Source: Clostridiales bacterium
GTDB lineage: Bacteria > Bacillota > Clostridia > Oscillospirales > Acutalibacteraceae
Length of the DNA stretch: 64,000 nt
NCBI GenBank assembly: GCA_024684435.1
Contig: JAIKWV010000032.1
Coordinates: forward strand, 95,240-159,239
Direction: 5' to 3'
In this document: positions 26,390 to 34,796 of the stretch, piece by piece
Layout: each line of letters begins with the position of its first letter
Numbering within the stretch: the stretch's first letter is position 1
Program-made: the position numbers and the translations under genes
The notes under the pieces: generated by a model
The model's database searches: none
Told to the model about the DNA's origin: nothing
Seen by the model: only the letters and a program-made list of their open reading frames with translations

Positions 26390-27445
26390 ATGTCATTTCA
26401 ACTCAATCAAAAAATAAAGGGACTTACCCCCTACGAGCCCATATCCGGCAACTACCGCATAAGGCTTGACGCCAACGAGTCATTTCTTGCCCCCACCGAG
26501 GAGCTTATGAAGGAAATAAATGAGGCGGTTTCCGGCGTCCGGTTCAACCGTTATCCCGACCCCTGCGCCTCCGAGCTGTGCAACGCCTTTGCGGGCTATT
26601 ACGGCATCGACAGCAGGTTCGTCACCGCCGGCAACGGTTCGGATGAGCTGATCTCCGTTATCACAAACGCCTTTCTTCAAAAAGGCGATAAGGTGATGTG
26701 CTTTACCCCGGACTTTTCAATGTACAAGTTCTACGCCTATATTTCCGAGTGCGAATGCATTGAAGTCCCCAAAAGTGAAAGCTTTGAGATCGATATCGAC
26801 GGGGCTATTCAAAGGGCAAAGAAAGAAAATATCCGTATGATAATCTTCTCAAACCCCTGCAATCCCACATCAAAGGTCGTATGCTCAAGTGAAGTGGAGC
26901 GGCTCATATCATCGGTGGATTCCCTTGTGGTGCTGGACGAGGCGTACATGGACTTTTCAGATCAGTCCCTTATCACTTCTGTTGACAAATACGACAATCT
27001 CATCATCCTGCGCACCTGCTCAAAGGCGGCGGGCATGGCGGCGATAAGGCTTGGTTTCGCGGTGGCAAACGAGATCCTTACATCTGCCATAAGTAGCGTA
27101 AAATCGCCCTACAACGTAAACTCCCTCTCTCAGGAGATCGGGCGCTGTCTGTTCTCAGATCCACAGAGATTCAGATATTCCGTGGAGAGGATAAATTCCT
27201 CCCGGGACATGCTAGCGGATGAATTCAACGCCCTTTGCAAAAAGATCCCGGACAAAATAAAAATATTCGGCTGTGCCGCAAACTTTGTGTATATGCGTGT
27301 TGAGTCAGCCGAGGAATTATATAAACATCTTTTGGATAACGGTATAGTTGTTCGCCGTTTCGGCGATTATCTTAGGATCACCGCGGGCCGCAACCACGAA
27401 AACTCCGAGGTGGTGCAGGCAGTGGCTGAGTTCTATTCAATGTAA
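26390..27445 (+). CDS. hisC: Histidinol-phosphate aminotransferase
   Basis: A 351-residue fold-type I PLP enzyme converting imidazole-acetol phosphate to histidinol phosphate with glutamate. Family marks: RLDANESFLAP near the start (about 24-34), GNGSDELI, SNPCNPT, VVLDEAYMDF and the Schiff-base lysine in RTCSKAAGMAAIRLGFA (about 210). Lies between hisD (32-bp gap) and hisB (13-bp gap); AAAGGAAG precedes the ATG. Confidence 0.95.
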   Translation: MSFQLNQKIKGLTPYEPISGNYRIRLDANESFLAPTEELMKEINEAVSGVRFNRYPDPCASELCNAFAGYYGIDSRFVTAGNGSDELISVITNAFLQKGDKVMCFTPDFSMYKFYAYISECECIEVPKSESFEIDIDGAIQRAKKENIRMIIFSNPCNPTSKVVCSSEVERLISSVDSLVVLDEAYMDFSDQSLITSVDKYDNLIILRTCSKAAGMAAIRLGFAVANEILTSAISSVKSPYNVNSLSQEIGRCLFSDPQRFRYSVERINSSRDMLADEFNALCKKIPDKIKIFGCAANFVYMRVESAEELYKHLLDNGIVVRRFGDYLRITAGRNHENSEVVQAVAEFYSM

Positions 27446-27458
27446 CGGAGGTATTTTT

Positions 27459-28034
27459 ATGAGAAACGCTTCTATCGACAGAAAAACAAAGGAAACGGAT
27501 ATTTCCGTTAAGCTCGACCTGGACAGCACCGGCTGTGAAGTCTCCACGGGCATTGGCTTTTTTGACCATATGCTCACCGCCCTTTCCGTACACGGCGGCT
27601 TTGCTCTTAAGCTCAAGGCGGTGGGCGATCTGAACGTGGACGCACATCACACCGTAGAGGACTGCGGCATAGTGATAGGCAAGGCTTTGAACGAGGCTTT
27701 GGGCGACAAATCCGGCATTACCCGCTACGGCAGTTCTTTCATCCCCATGGATGAATCCCTCGCCCTTGCGGCGGTGGATGTCAGCGGCAGACCTTACCTT
27801 GTGTTCGACGCCGACTTTAACGAGGCTATTGTGGGCGAGTTTGACTCCTGCCTCTGCGAGGAATTTTTCCGTGCTTTGGCTGTCAACGCAGGTATCACCC
27901 TGCACATCAAGCTCTTCTACGGCTCCAACGCCCACCATGAGATAGAGGCGATATTCAAAGCCGTGGCTCACGCTTTGAACACCGCGTTTACAAAAACCGA
28001 CGGCGGCACCCTTTCGACCAAGGGCGTACTGTAA
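27459..28034 (+). CDS. hisB: Imidazoleglycerol-phosphate dehydratase
   Basis: A 191-residue monofunctional IGPD (no histidinol-phosphatase domain as in E. coli HisB). The duplicated metal-binding motifs HHTVEDCGI (about 64-72) and NAHHEIEAIFK (about 161-171), plus GFFDHMLTALSVHGGF, are intact. CGGAGG before the ATG decides the start at 27459. After the stop comes a 46-bp gap with a GC-rich stem-loop before hisA, exactly where hisH lies in many his operons. Confidence 0.97.
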   Translation: MRNASIDRKTKETDISVKLDLDSTGCEVSTGIGFFDHMLTALSVHGGFALKLKAVGDLNVDAHHTVEDCGIVIGKALNEALGDKSGITRYGSSFIPMDESLALAAVDVSGRPYLVFDADFNEAIVGEFDSCLCEEFFRALAVNAGITLHIKLFYGSNAHHEIEAIFKAVAHALNTAFTKTDGGTLSTKGVL

Positions 28035-28040
28035 AGATAA

Positions 28041-28080
28041 AAGGAGAGCGGCGCGAAAACACCGCGCCGCAAAAACAGAC
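28041..28080 (+). promoter_or_regulatory. Shine-Dalgarno plus stem-loop ahead of hisA
   Basis: AAGGAG at 28041-28046 is the only good binding site but lies 34 nt from the hisA ATG. Between them GCGGCGCG (28048-28055) pairs perfectly with CGCGCCGC (28063-28070) around AAAACAC. Folding removes 23 nt and leaves an effective spacing of 11 nt. Confidence 0.7.
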
Positions 28081-28794
28081 ATGATAATATTACCTGCCAT
28101 AGATATAAAGGACGGGGAATGCGTCCGTCTTTATAAAGGCGATATGTCCACCGCGGAAAAAGTCGCGGACAGTTACCTCGCGACCGCGAGACTTTTCCGG
28201 GAAGCGGGAGCTCAGTGGATACACATGGTTGATCTCAACGGCGCCATTGCCGGCAAACGTGTGAACAGCAGTATTTTCATCTCCGTTGCAGAGAACAGCG
28301 GGCTTAAGGTGGAGCTGGGCGGCGGTATCCGCACGATGGAGGATATCGACTACTACATCGGCAGCGGCATATCCCGGGTAGTGATAGGCTCCGCGGCGCT
28401 CAGAAACCCTGAGCTTGTCAGGGAAGCTGTGGAAAAATACGGTGAAAAGATCGCCGTGGGCATAGACGCCTCAAAGGGTATGGTGGCAGTTGACGGCTGG
28501 GTAAACGTAAGCGACATCGACTACATCACCCTTGCGAAAAAAATGGATTCCTTCGGGGTAAAATATATTATATTCACCGACATCAGCCGTGACGGTATGC
28601 TGTCCGGTCCAAACATCGAACAGCTTTCAAAGCTCAACGACGCCGTGTCCTGCAATATAATAGCCAGCGGAGGGATCACGGATATAAACGATATCGCCGC
28701 TCTAAACTCGACAGGTCTTTACGGCGCCATTTGCGGCAGAAGTATATATAAAGGTACCCTCGATCTGCGTCAGGCAATAGAGGTATCAAGGTAA
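28081..28794 (+). CDS. hisA: ProFAR isomerase (HisA)
   Basis: A 237-residue TIM barrel that opens the ProFAR ribose ring (Amadori rearrangement). [17 protein letters not shown] at the start with catalytic Asp8 and the second-half Asp in [14 protein letters not shown] (about 163-176) are both present, as are VELGGGIR and IASGGI phosphate-binding loops. HisF is the close paralogue, but the PAIDIKDG start and internal features identify HisA. No binding site lies next to the ATG; see the stem-loop upstream. Confidence 0.95.
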   Translation: MIILPAIDIKDGECVRLYKGDMSTAEKVADSYLATARLFREAGAQWIHMVDLNGAIAGKRVNSSIFISVAENSGLKVELGGGIRTMEDIDYYIGSGISRVVIGSAALRNPELVREAVEKYGEKIAVGIDASKGMVAVDGWVNVSDIDYITLAKKMDSFGVKYIIFTDISRDGMLSGPNIEQLSKLNDAVSCNIIASGGITDINDIAALNSTGLYGAICGRSIYKGTLDLRQAIEVSR

Positions 28795-28811
28795 TCAAGG
28801 AGTGTATTATT

Positions 28812-29162
28812 TTGAGGATCAGTTCGGAAATCAAAGACAGAATTTTTTCAAAGGGTGAGCTTGTCCCCGCCATCATCAGAGATGCGAAGACGGGTCAGGA
28901 GCTTATGCTCGCCTACATGAACCGTGAAGCCCTTAACAAAACAGCTGAAACGGGATACACATGGTTTTACAGCCGTTCCCGTCATAAGCTCTGGAACAAG
29001 GGGGAATCCTCCGGCAATTATCAGCGGGTCATTTCAATAGTCGCGGACTGTGATTTTGATACGCTGCTCATCAAGGTCATCCCCGCAGGTCCCGCATGTC
29101 ACACCGGACACACAAGCTGTTTCTTCAACAAAATATGGGAATTGGATCAATATGAAAGATAA
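28812..29162 (+). CDS. hisI: Phosphoribosyl-AMP cyclohydrolase
   Basis: A 116-residue HisI that opens the adenine ring of PR-AMP. The metal-binding [22 protein letters not shown] and CHTGHTSCF motifs are all intact. It is the monofunctional form; PR-ATP pyrophosphatase is encoded separately by the next gene. The TTG start at 28812 is supported by AAGGAG 9 nt upstream. Confidence 0.95.
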   Translation: MRISSEIKDRIFSKGELVPAIIRDAKTGQELMLAYMNREALNKTAETGYTWFYSRSRHKLWNKGESSGNYQRVISIVADCDFDTLLIKVIPAGPACHTGHTSCFFNKIWELDQYER

Positions 29163-29174
29163 GGAGTTTTTACT

Positions 29175-29501
29175 TTGAGCGATTCAGTCAGAAAATTGTA
29201 CGACACTGTAACGGAGCGCAGAGAAAACCCTCAGGAGGGTTCATACACCTGCTATCTGTTTGAAAAAGGGATGGATAAGATCCTGAAAAAATGCGGTGAG
29301 GAGTGCTCCGAGGTCATAATTGCTGCAAAGAATAACAACAAGGACGAGGTCATATATGAGATAAGCGACCTTACCTTCCACCTCTGCGTACTCATGGCGG
29401 AGATGGGCATAGAGCCCGAGGAAATAGCCGCGGAGCTTGACAGGCGCAGTCAGAAGACAGGCAACCTGAAACAATTCCATCAGGTGGACAAGAATTCATA
29501 A
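29175..29501 (+). CDS. hisE: Phosphoribosyl-ATP pyrophosphatase
   Basis: A 108-residue MazG-like all-alpha hydrolase that removes pyrophosphate from PR-ATP, the second step of the pathway. The KKCGEECSEVIIAAKN helix with its metal-binding glutamates (about 36-51) and the EISDLTFHL pair are diagnostic. TTG start at 29175 behind AAGGAG. It is the last his gene here; no hisH, hisF or histidinol-phosphatase gene occurs in the window. Confidence 0.95.
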   Translation: MSDSVRKLYDTVTERRENPQEGSYTCYLFEKGMDKILKKCGEECSEVIIAAKNNNKDEVIYEISDLTFHLCVLMAEMGIEPEEIAAELDRRSQKTGNLKQFHQVDKNS

Positions 29502-29518
29502 AGAAAGGCTGCACAAAT

Positions 29519-30991
29519 ATGGGTAAATATATATTGCTTGGTTTGCTTTGCGCTTTAGTCCTGTTTATTTTGATAACAGTCATAAGAGCGATATTTTTCG
29601 TGCCGAAGAAAAGAAAATACGCTCCCCTGCCGGAGGAAAAGATCGACGTTGACAGAGCTTTGAAAAATATCAGTTCGGCAATTCAGTTCCGTACTGTCTC
29701 ATACTCTGATGCCGACAAAACCGACTGGGAGCAGTTCAGGCTGTTTCATAAATTTTTGGCGGACGCCTATCCTCTTATAACAAAGACGCTGAACAGAGAG
29801 GTCATCTCCGACGCCAGCCTGCTGTATCACTGGAAGGGCAAGAACCCTGACCTTGACCCCATTGCCCTGCTGTCGCATCAGGACGTTGTACCCATTTCCG
29901 AAAACACGGAAAAGGATTGGAAATATCCTCCCTTCAGCGGTACAAACGATGGGGAGTTCATATACGGCAGAGGCGCTCTGGATATGAAAAACCACCTCAT
30001 CTGTGTGATGGAGGCGGTTGAGACCCTGCTCGAAGAGGGCTTTGTCCCGGAACGGGACGTTTATCTTTGTTTCGGTCACAATGAGGAAGTTGTGGCGGGC
30101 TCAGGTTCCGGCGCCAGCGCAATTATGGAGACCCTCAGAAGCAGAGGCGTTACACTTGATTCCGTCCTTGACGAGGGCGGCGCTGTCCTGCCTGTAAGGG
30201 TAAAGGGACTTATCGAAAAAAAGCTTGTAAGCGTAGGTATATCCGAAAAGGGCTACTGCGACTGTGAGATATCCCTGAATTCTAAGGGCGGTCATTCCTC
30301 TCAGCCTCCCAAGCACACCGGCCTTGGCAAAATGGCCGAGGTCATAAGCGACCTGGAAAATCACCAGTTCAAGGCAAAGCTCATGCCCTTTATGAGATCC
30401 CTCATTGAAAGCGTGGGACGCAATGCGGCATATCCCGCAAGGCTTGTGGTCTGTAATCACCGTATACTGACCCCGGTCATCACCGCGATCATGAAGTCCA
30501 TCCCCCCTGCCGCCTGCATGGTCAGGACCACAACGGCGGTCACAATGGCGCATGGCAGTCAGGCGCCCAACGTAATGCCGCAGAAAAGCAGCATAGTCGC
30601 AAACTTCCGCATGATGCCCGGCACCACCACAAAGGATGTTGAAGAACACATCCGCAAGGTGGTAAAGAACAAGGATATCGAAATAAAAGTCATCAGAACA
30701 AAAGAGGCAAGCCCCTTCTCCCCCACGGATTCACGGGCTTTCAATGTGATAAGGGACATTTACGAAAGCCAGAGCCCGGACTACATAGTGGCGCCGTATC
30801 TGGTAATGGGCGGCACCGATGCGTGTTATTACGAACCCATCTGCAAAAACGTTTACCGCTTCGCGCCCTTCAATATGACGGTTGAGCTGCTTCGCACCAC
30901 CCATGCAACAAACGAAAGAGTACCGGTAAGCACTGTCGGCGAAGGTGTGGAATTCTTCAAGCGATACATCGAACGGATGGCAAAGGAATAA
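29519..30991 (+). CDS. Membrane-anchored M20 metallopeptidase (carboxypeptidase S-like)
   Basis: A 490-residue M20 peptidase with an N-terminal membrane anchor (about 4-25). The di-zinc site is visible as LSHQDVVP (His, Asp), GRGALDMKNHL (bridging Asp) and FGHNEEVVAGSG (catalytic Glu and ligand Glu). The overall pattern is closest to Cps1-like carboxypeptidases rather than PepT or DapE. It starts 17 bp after hisE and may be read from the his transcript, but a link to histidine synthesis is not implied. Substrate unknown, probably a peptide. Confidence 0.87.
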   Translation: MGKYILLGLLCALVLFILITVIRAIFFVPKKRKYAPLPEEKIDVDRALKNISSAIQFRTVSYSDADKTDWEQFRLFHKFLADAYPLITKTLNREVISDASLLYHWKGKNPDLDPIALLSHQDVVPISENTEKDWKYPPFSGTNDGEFIYGRGALDMKNHLICVMEAVETLLEEGFVPERDVYLCFGHNEEVVAGSGSGASAIMETLRSRGVTLDSVLDEGGAVLPVRVKGLIEKKLVSVGISEKGYCDCEISLNSKGGHSSQPPKHTGLGKMAEVISDLENHQFKAKLMPFMRSLIESVGRNAAYPARLVVCNHRILTPVITAIMKSIPPAACMVRTTTAVTMAHGSQAPNVMPQKSSIVANFRMMPGTTTKDVEEHIRKVVKNKDIEIKVIRTKEASPFSPTDSRAFNVIRDIYESQSPDYIVAPYLVMGGTDACYYEPICKNVYRFAPFNMTVELLRTTHATNERVPVSTVGEGVEFFKRYIERMAKE

Positions 30992-31120
30992 TTATTTAAA
31001 CATATTGCTGAGCTTTACGGGCTTTGCCCAGGAGATGTGCGATATCTCCTCTATCGGTAAATTCTTTACAAGCACTATAGTGAGCAGGATAACGGAAAGA
31101 TTATCTTTCAGAAATTTCAT
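30992..31120 (-). CDS. Small peptide gene (42 aa)
   Basis: ATG at 31120 is preceded by a strong AAAAGGAGC site. The 42 residues have a basic N-terminus (MKFLKDN), a hydrophobic helix LSVILLTIVLV and a polar tail PIEEISHISWAKPVKLSNMFK (written whole it is 20-21 residues, here only its ends matter: starts PIEE, ends NMFK). There is no cysteine or obvious thiolactone core, so it is not a normal AgrD. It could be a signal-peptide-like secreted peptide, a small membrane protein or a toxin-like peptide. It lies antisense just beyond the M20 stop, with a regulated-looking promoter upstream. Confidence 0.55.
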   Translation of the reverse strand: MKFLKDNLSVILLTIVLVKNLPIEEISHISWAKPVKLSNMFK

Positions 31121-31183
31121 AATAAAAGCTCCTTTTAACTGAATTATGCATTTCAAGTTTTGCCTGTGGGCAACAACATGTTC

Positions 31184-31243
31184 AGTATAACGTATGAGCA
31201 TTGATTTGTATACAGGTTCAGGCAAATCTTAATCAAATCTTAA
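31184..31243 (-). promoter_or_regulatory. Putative activator-dependent promoter with tandem TTAAGA boxes
   Basis: On the minus strand TATACT (31189-31184) is a good -10 without a proper -35. Upstream lie two TTAAGA hexamers (complement of 31238-31243 and 31227-31232) at an 11-bp period, the layout of OmpR/PhoP-family response-regulator sites. They precede the 42-codon peptide gene. Confidence 0.45.
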
Positions 31244-31275
31244 GAATTAGGAGCCAAGATCCCATTAAGACGCAG

Positions 31276-31316
31276 AAAAGAGACGGTAAGGTAAACCCTT
31301 GACCGTCTCTTTTTTA
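31276..31316. terminator. Bidirectional terminator
   Basis: AAAAGAGACGGT (31276-31287) pairs perfectly with ACCGTCTCTTTT (31302-31313), followed by TT on plus. It serves the cysteine-cluster gene on minus, whose stop is at 31318. Confidence 0.85.
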
Positions 31317-31317
31317 C

Positions 31318-31818
31318 TCACAGCCTGTCAAATTCCGTAAGGACAGGATAGCCGTCAATGTACTTTTTTATTATATAAGGGTGTTCCTTCGCGTAAGCCC
31401 TTACTGTATTTTCGATGGACTCCGCCACCTTTCGCACCCTTTCCCGCGGTACCTTGTTGACCGCCGGGCAGGTAGGTGAAAGGGCGAGGACATAGCCCCC
31501 GTCTTTCTTCATTATTCTTATGGGCCAGATCTTACAGTCCAGCGGCTTATCCTCATCGCTTAAAGTACAGCCCTTCCGGGGATCCAAAAACACACAGGGC
31601 GCTTCCTCCTCCGGGTCTTCCGTTTTGTAGTCGTTTTCAAGTATTATCCTGTAGCAGTCGCAGTCCGACGCCCTGATCTTTTCGAATCTGTCTTTGTCGG
31701 GCTGTTTTTGATATACCTCCTCAGAGATATAGGGGACCTCCCAAAGACTTACTCTGCGGAACGCACAGCAGAATCTGCACTGTGCGCAAACGGATTTTTT
31801 CAGTATTTCACCAAGCAA
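31318..31818 (-). CDS. YkgJ-family cysteine-cluster protein
   Basis: A 166-residue protein with the CxxCxxCC cluster (C11, C14, C17, C18) of the YkgJ/UPF0153 family, thought to bind zinc or an iron-sulfur cluster. Further cysteines follow in CDCYR, APCVFL, GCTLSD, PLDCKIWPIR and PTCPAV, so one or more clusters are likely. Start is TTG, directly after the TAA of the upstream gene (TAATTG), with GGAGG 8 nt before. The two genes are thus coupled. Biochemical role unknown. Confidence 0.85.
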   Translation of the reverse strand: MLGEILKKSVCAQCRFCCAFRRVSLWEVPYISEEVYQKQPDKDRFEKIRASDCDCYRIILENDYKTEDPEEEAPCVFLDPRKGCTLSDEDKPLDCKIWPIRIMKKDGGYVLALSPTCPAVNKVPRERVRKVAESIENTVRAYAKEHPYIIKKYIDGYPVLTEFDRL

Positions 31819-32712
31819 TTATATGACCTCCGAAGCTCCGTATTTTTTCAGTATTATCTCCGGGCGGTACGACTGTTTCGACTTACGCAGACCCGGAATG
31901 TTTATATCCTCTTCCCTGTTGATAAGGCGGCAATCATCGATAAGCTCCGCAAAAAGCTTGTTTATCACCGCATACCCGCCGAATCTTGCGTATTCACCCA
32001 GCACCTTTTCAAAATGTATGTCCGCCACACCGGGAGATATATAGGACGCCACGGTCATTCCCACGGGCTTTCCTTCAACATAAAGTACCGCGCCCTTAAG
32101 GTCAAGCGCCTCAAAATTATCAAGAGCCTTGCTGATGGCGTCATATTCCGTTGAGATGGACTTATCCGCTCCGTGTTCCTCCCGCCAGCACCGTGCTACC
32201 TCCATGGCGGCGTTCTTTTCCTCCCCTGTCAGAGGTTTTATGCAGTGATCTTCAAACGCTCTTGAAAACGAATAAATATGGTTGCGCTTGCTGCTGTATT
32301 TCCTGCCCCGAAGGTTTGCAAGATCATCCCGAAGATAGATATAATCGCTGTCCCCCGGGTCGTTGGTGAAAACGAATCTGCCCGGATATTTTTCCTCAAG
32401 CCATGATCTTTCCTCATCAGTAACAAACGCCAGCCTGAGCTTTTCACCAAGCTCTCGCGCCTCATCGATTATCAGCTCAAAGGCTTTTTTCAGGTCTCCC
32501 CTGCCCACGGGAACAGTATAACCCTGTCTCGCTCCGCTGCCGGAATATTTTCTGAACAGAAAGCCATCCGCGAAAGCTATCTTTGTCTGATACTTGTTCT
32601 GAAGCAGGAAAAGATTTGCAAAGGAAATATCCGATCCTATGATATCAAGTCCCTGCAGCGTTTCCCGATAAGCTTTGCAGTCGCCCGTCTCCGGGCTTTT
32701 CCAGTTAAGCAT
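31819..32712 (-). CDS. DUF2156/LPG-synthase C-terminal-like protein (GNAT fold)
   Basis: A 297-residue protein of the DUF2156 (phosphatidylglycerol lysyltransferase C-terminal-like) group, with duplicated GNAT folds. Typical stretches are DISFANLFLLQNKYQ, YIYLRDDLANLRGRKYSSKR (about 122-141), GKPVGMTVASY and the terminal NIPGLRKSKQSYRPE. MprF uses such a domain to transfer Lys or Ala from tRNA to lipid; free-standing versions lack the flippase and are of uncertain substrate. Co-transcribed with the downstream cysteine-cluster gene. Confidence 0.85.
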   Translation of the reverse strand: MLNWKSPETGDCKAYRETLQGLDIIGSDISFANLFLLQNKYQTKIAFADGFLFRKYSGSGARQGYTVPVGRGDLKKAFELIIDEARELGEKLRLAFVTDEERSWLEEKYPGRFVFTNDPGDSDYIYLRDDLANLRGRKYSSKRNHIYSFSRAFEDHCIKPLTGEEKNAAMEVARCWREEHGADKSISTEYDAISKALDNFEALDLKGAVLYVEGKPVGMTVASYISPGVADIHFEKVLGEYARFGGYAVINKLFAELIDDCRLINREEDINIPGLRKSKQSYRPEIILKKYGASEVI

Positions 32713-32801
32713 ACATTCTTCCTTCGGTCAATTAAGTATAGTACATTATTTTAAAATTATACCATCAAAGAATAATCTTGTCAAACAATACCCAGTAACT
32801 G

Positions 32802-32830
32802 TTGCCTATTATATAAATATATGGTATTAT
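32802..32830 (+). promoter_or_regulatory. Sigma-A promoter for the DUF3592 gene
   Basis: TTGCCT at 32802-32807, 17-bp spacer, TATTAT at 32825-32830; AAAGGAGG follows and the GTG start is at 32863. Confidence 0.6.
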
Positions 32831-32862
32831 TATAAAAAGACAAATCAAAGGAGGTATGCCCT

Positions 32863-33255
32863 GTGAGCGACAAATTTTATCTTATCGTGGGTATAATATT
32901 TCTGATCTTCGGCATCGGAGGGATAGGCGCGGCAATAAGCAACAAAGTATCCTGTACCGAAAATGTCACCGCGACCATAAGCAATGTTAAAATAAAAAGA
33001 TACAACATACGTTTTCATCTGCTCGTAACATACAGCCCGGTTTTCACATACACGTTTGACGGCAAAAAGTATACCGTAAACGCCGACCTTTCCACACTGA
33101 GAAGCAAAAAATACGAAAAAGGCAACGAGTTTGCTATCAAAGTAAATCCGAAGGATCCGAAGGAGATCTACGCCGGCAGTAATTTGTCCCTGACCCTGTT
33201 CGGCATCTTCTGTGCCGTTGCCGGCATAACAATGATAATATGTTTCTTCTTATAA
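32863..33255 (+). CDS. DUF3592-like membrane protein
   Basis: A 130-residue protein with membrane helices at both ends (about 6-25 and 108-128) and a small beta domain between, containing YTFDGKKYTV and FAIKVNPKDPKEIYAG, the pattern of DUF3592 proteins. Function unknown. GTG start at 32863 behind AAAGGAGG. It stands alone with its own promoter. Confidence 0.75.
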   Translation: MSDKFYLIVGIIFLIFGIGGIGAAISNKVSCTENVTATISNVKIKRYNIRFHLLVTYSPVFTYTFDGKKYTVNADLSTLRSKKYEKGNEFAIKVNPKDPKEIYAGSNLSLTLFGIFCAVAGITMIICFFL

Positions 33256-33258
33256 TAA

Positions 33259-33298
33259 AAAAGCGACTGATCGGTAAAATCCCGTCGGTCACTTTCTT
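33259..33298. terminator. Probable bidirectional terminator
   Basis: AGCGACTGATCGG and CCGTCGGTCACTTTC form an imperfect stem; T-rich tails follow on both strands. It lies between the convergent DUF3592 and livF genes. Confidence 0.55.
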
Positions 33299-33310
33299 TA
33301 TTACAGAACG

Positions 33311-34021
33311 TTATGCGCCCAGATATGCTTTTTTAACTGCTTCATCATTAAGGAGATCCGTCGCGGTCCCGCTGAGTGAAATGCTGCCGGTTTCCAGAAC
33401 ATAGGCTCTGTCTGCTATTGACAGCGCCTTTTTTGCGTTCTGCTCCACCAACAGTATGGTGGTACCGCTTTTGTGGTAATCCTTGATGATATCGAAGACC
33501 TTGTCCACAAAGATCGGAGAAAGACCCATGGAAGGCTCGTCAAGCATAAGCAGCTTTGGGTGGCTCATCATGGCTCTGCCCATTGCCAGCATCTGCTGTT
33601 CGCCGCCGGAAAGGGTACCGGCTATCTGGTTCTTCCTCTCCCCCAGGATCTCAAATCTTGTGCAAATCTCGTCGATATCCTGCTGGATCTTCTTTTTGTC
33701 GTCTATGGTGTAGGCTCCCATGAGAAGGTTGTCGTAAACTGTGAGCTGCTGAAATATCCTTCTGCCCTCCGGCACCTGAGTCATGCCCATGCGGACTATC
33801 TTGTGACCGGGGACTTTTGTTATATCCTGACCGTTGTATGTAACGGTGCCTTTTTTTATGGGTATAAGTCCCATTATGCTCTGCATGGTGGTGGTCTTGC
33901 CCGCGCCGTTGGCGCCGATGAGGGTGACTATCTCTCCCTCGTTTACCTCAAAGCTTATACCCCGGATGGCCTGGATCATGCCGTAGAAAACCTCTAAGTT
34001 TTTAACCTCAAGCAGTGCCAT
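33311..34021 (-). CDS. livF: Branched-chain amino acid ABC transporter ATPase LivF
   Basis: A 236-residue ABC ATPase with Walker A GANGAGKTT (about 37-45), signature LSGGEQQ, Walker B LLMLDEPSMGL and the LivF-typical VEQNAKKAL end. One of two ATPases that drive uptake of Leu/Ile/Val in the HAAT family. AGGAGG precedes the ATG. Last gene of the livK-H-M-G-F cluster. Confidence 0.94.
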   Translation of the reverse strand: MALLEVKNLEVFYGMIQAIRGISFEVNEGEIVTLIGANGAGKTTTMQSIMGLIPIKKGTVTYNGQDITKVPGHKIVRMGMTQVPEGRRIFQQLTVYDNLLMGAYTIDDKKKIQQDIDEICTRFEILGERKNQIAGTLSGGEQQMLAMGRAMMSHPKLLMLDEPSMGLSPIFVDKVFDIIKDYHKSGTTILLVEQNAKKALSIADRAYVLETGSISLSGTATDLLNDEAVKKAYLGA

Positions 34022-34025
34022 AAGA

Positions 34026-34796
34026 TCAACCTCCTATATAAGCCTTGATGACCTCGGGATCATTCAGCGCTTCCTTGGTCTCGCCCTGAATAAGTGTGGT
34101 GCCGAAATTGAGAACCGTGACCTCGTCACAGAGACCGGACACGAATTTCATATCATGTTCAATGAGCAGGACAGTGAGGTCAAAATCGTCTCTGATACGT
34201 TTGACTATGCTCATAAGCTCGGCAGTCTCGTTGGGATTCATGCCCGCGGCGGGCTCGTCAAGGAGCAAGAGCTTGGGATCGGTGGCAAGGGCTCTTGCTA
34301 TCTCAAGCCTTCTCTGAGTGCCGTATGAAAGGTTGCAGGCAAGGTTGTTGCGCTCCTCAAGAAGACCGAAAACATCCAGCAGCTCCTTTGCCCTGTCCCG
34401 CATACGCACCTCCACGTCGTAGTACTTCGGAGTGTGCAGCATGGCGTCAAAGGGAGTGTACCTGAAGCCGGACTGATTATGAAGAGCAACAAGCACATTC
34501 CTGATTACCGACATATTGCTGAACAATCTTATATTCTGAAAAGTTCTGGCAATGCCCTTGTGATTTATTTTCTCCTGGCTCTTTCCTTTCAGCTCCTCGC
34601 CGTCAAGGAAAAACGTGCCGGTGGTGGGCTGATAAACGCCTGTAAGCATATTGAAAACGGTGGTCTTTCCCGCGCCGTTGGGACCTACAAGACCGTAAAG
34701 CTCATTTTTCTTTACCTTAAGATTAACGTCCTGGACCGCTTTAAGTCCGCCGAAGGAAATGCCGAGATTTTTGGTTTCAAGCATAATATCCGACAT
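34026..34796 (-). CDS. livG: Branched-chain amino acid ABC transporter ATPase LivG
   Basis: A 256-residue ABC ATPase with Walker A GPNGAGKTTVFNMLTGVY, FQNIRLF Q-loop, LSYGTQRRLEIARAL signature (the Y-for-G form usual in LivG), LLLDEPAAGMNP and LIEHDMKFV. The LivG-specific inserted loop after the Q-loop (about 110-140) is present. Its ATG follows the livM TAA directly, with GAAGGAGG inside livM; 4 bp separate it from livF. Confidence 0.94.
   Translation of the reverse strand: MSDIMLETKNLGISFGGLKAVQDVNLKVKKNELYGLVGPNGAGKTTVFNMLTGVYQPTTGTFFLDGEELKGKSQEKINHKGIARTFQNIRLFSNMSVIRNVLVALHNQSGFRYTPFDAMLHTPKYYDVEVRMRDRAKELLDVFGLLEERNNLACNLSYGTQRRLEIARALATDPKLLLLDEPAAGMNPNETAELMSIVKRIRDDFDLTVLLIEHDMKFVSGLCDEVTVLNFGTTLIQGETKEALNDPEVIKAYIGG

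Noticed and set aside
29519..30991. M20 protein as a missing histidine-pathway enzyme
   Set aside because: Its motifs are those of carboxypeptidase-S-like M20 peptidases; no link to histidinol phosphate or IGP synthase.
30992..31120. AgrD-type autoinducer precursor
   Set aside because: No cysteine or serine thiolactone core and no agrB-like gene near it.
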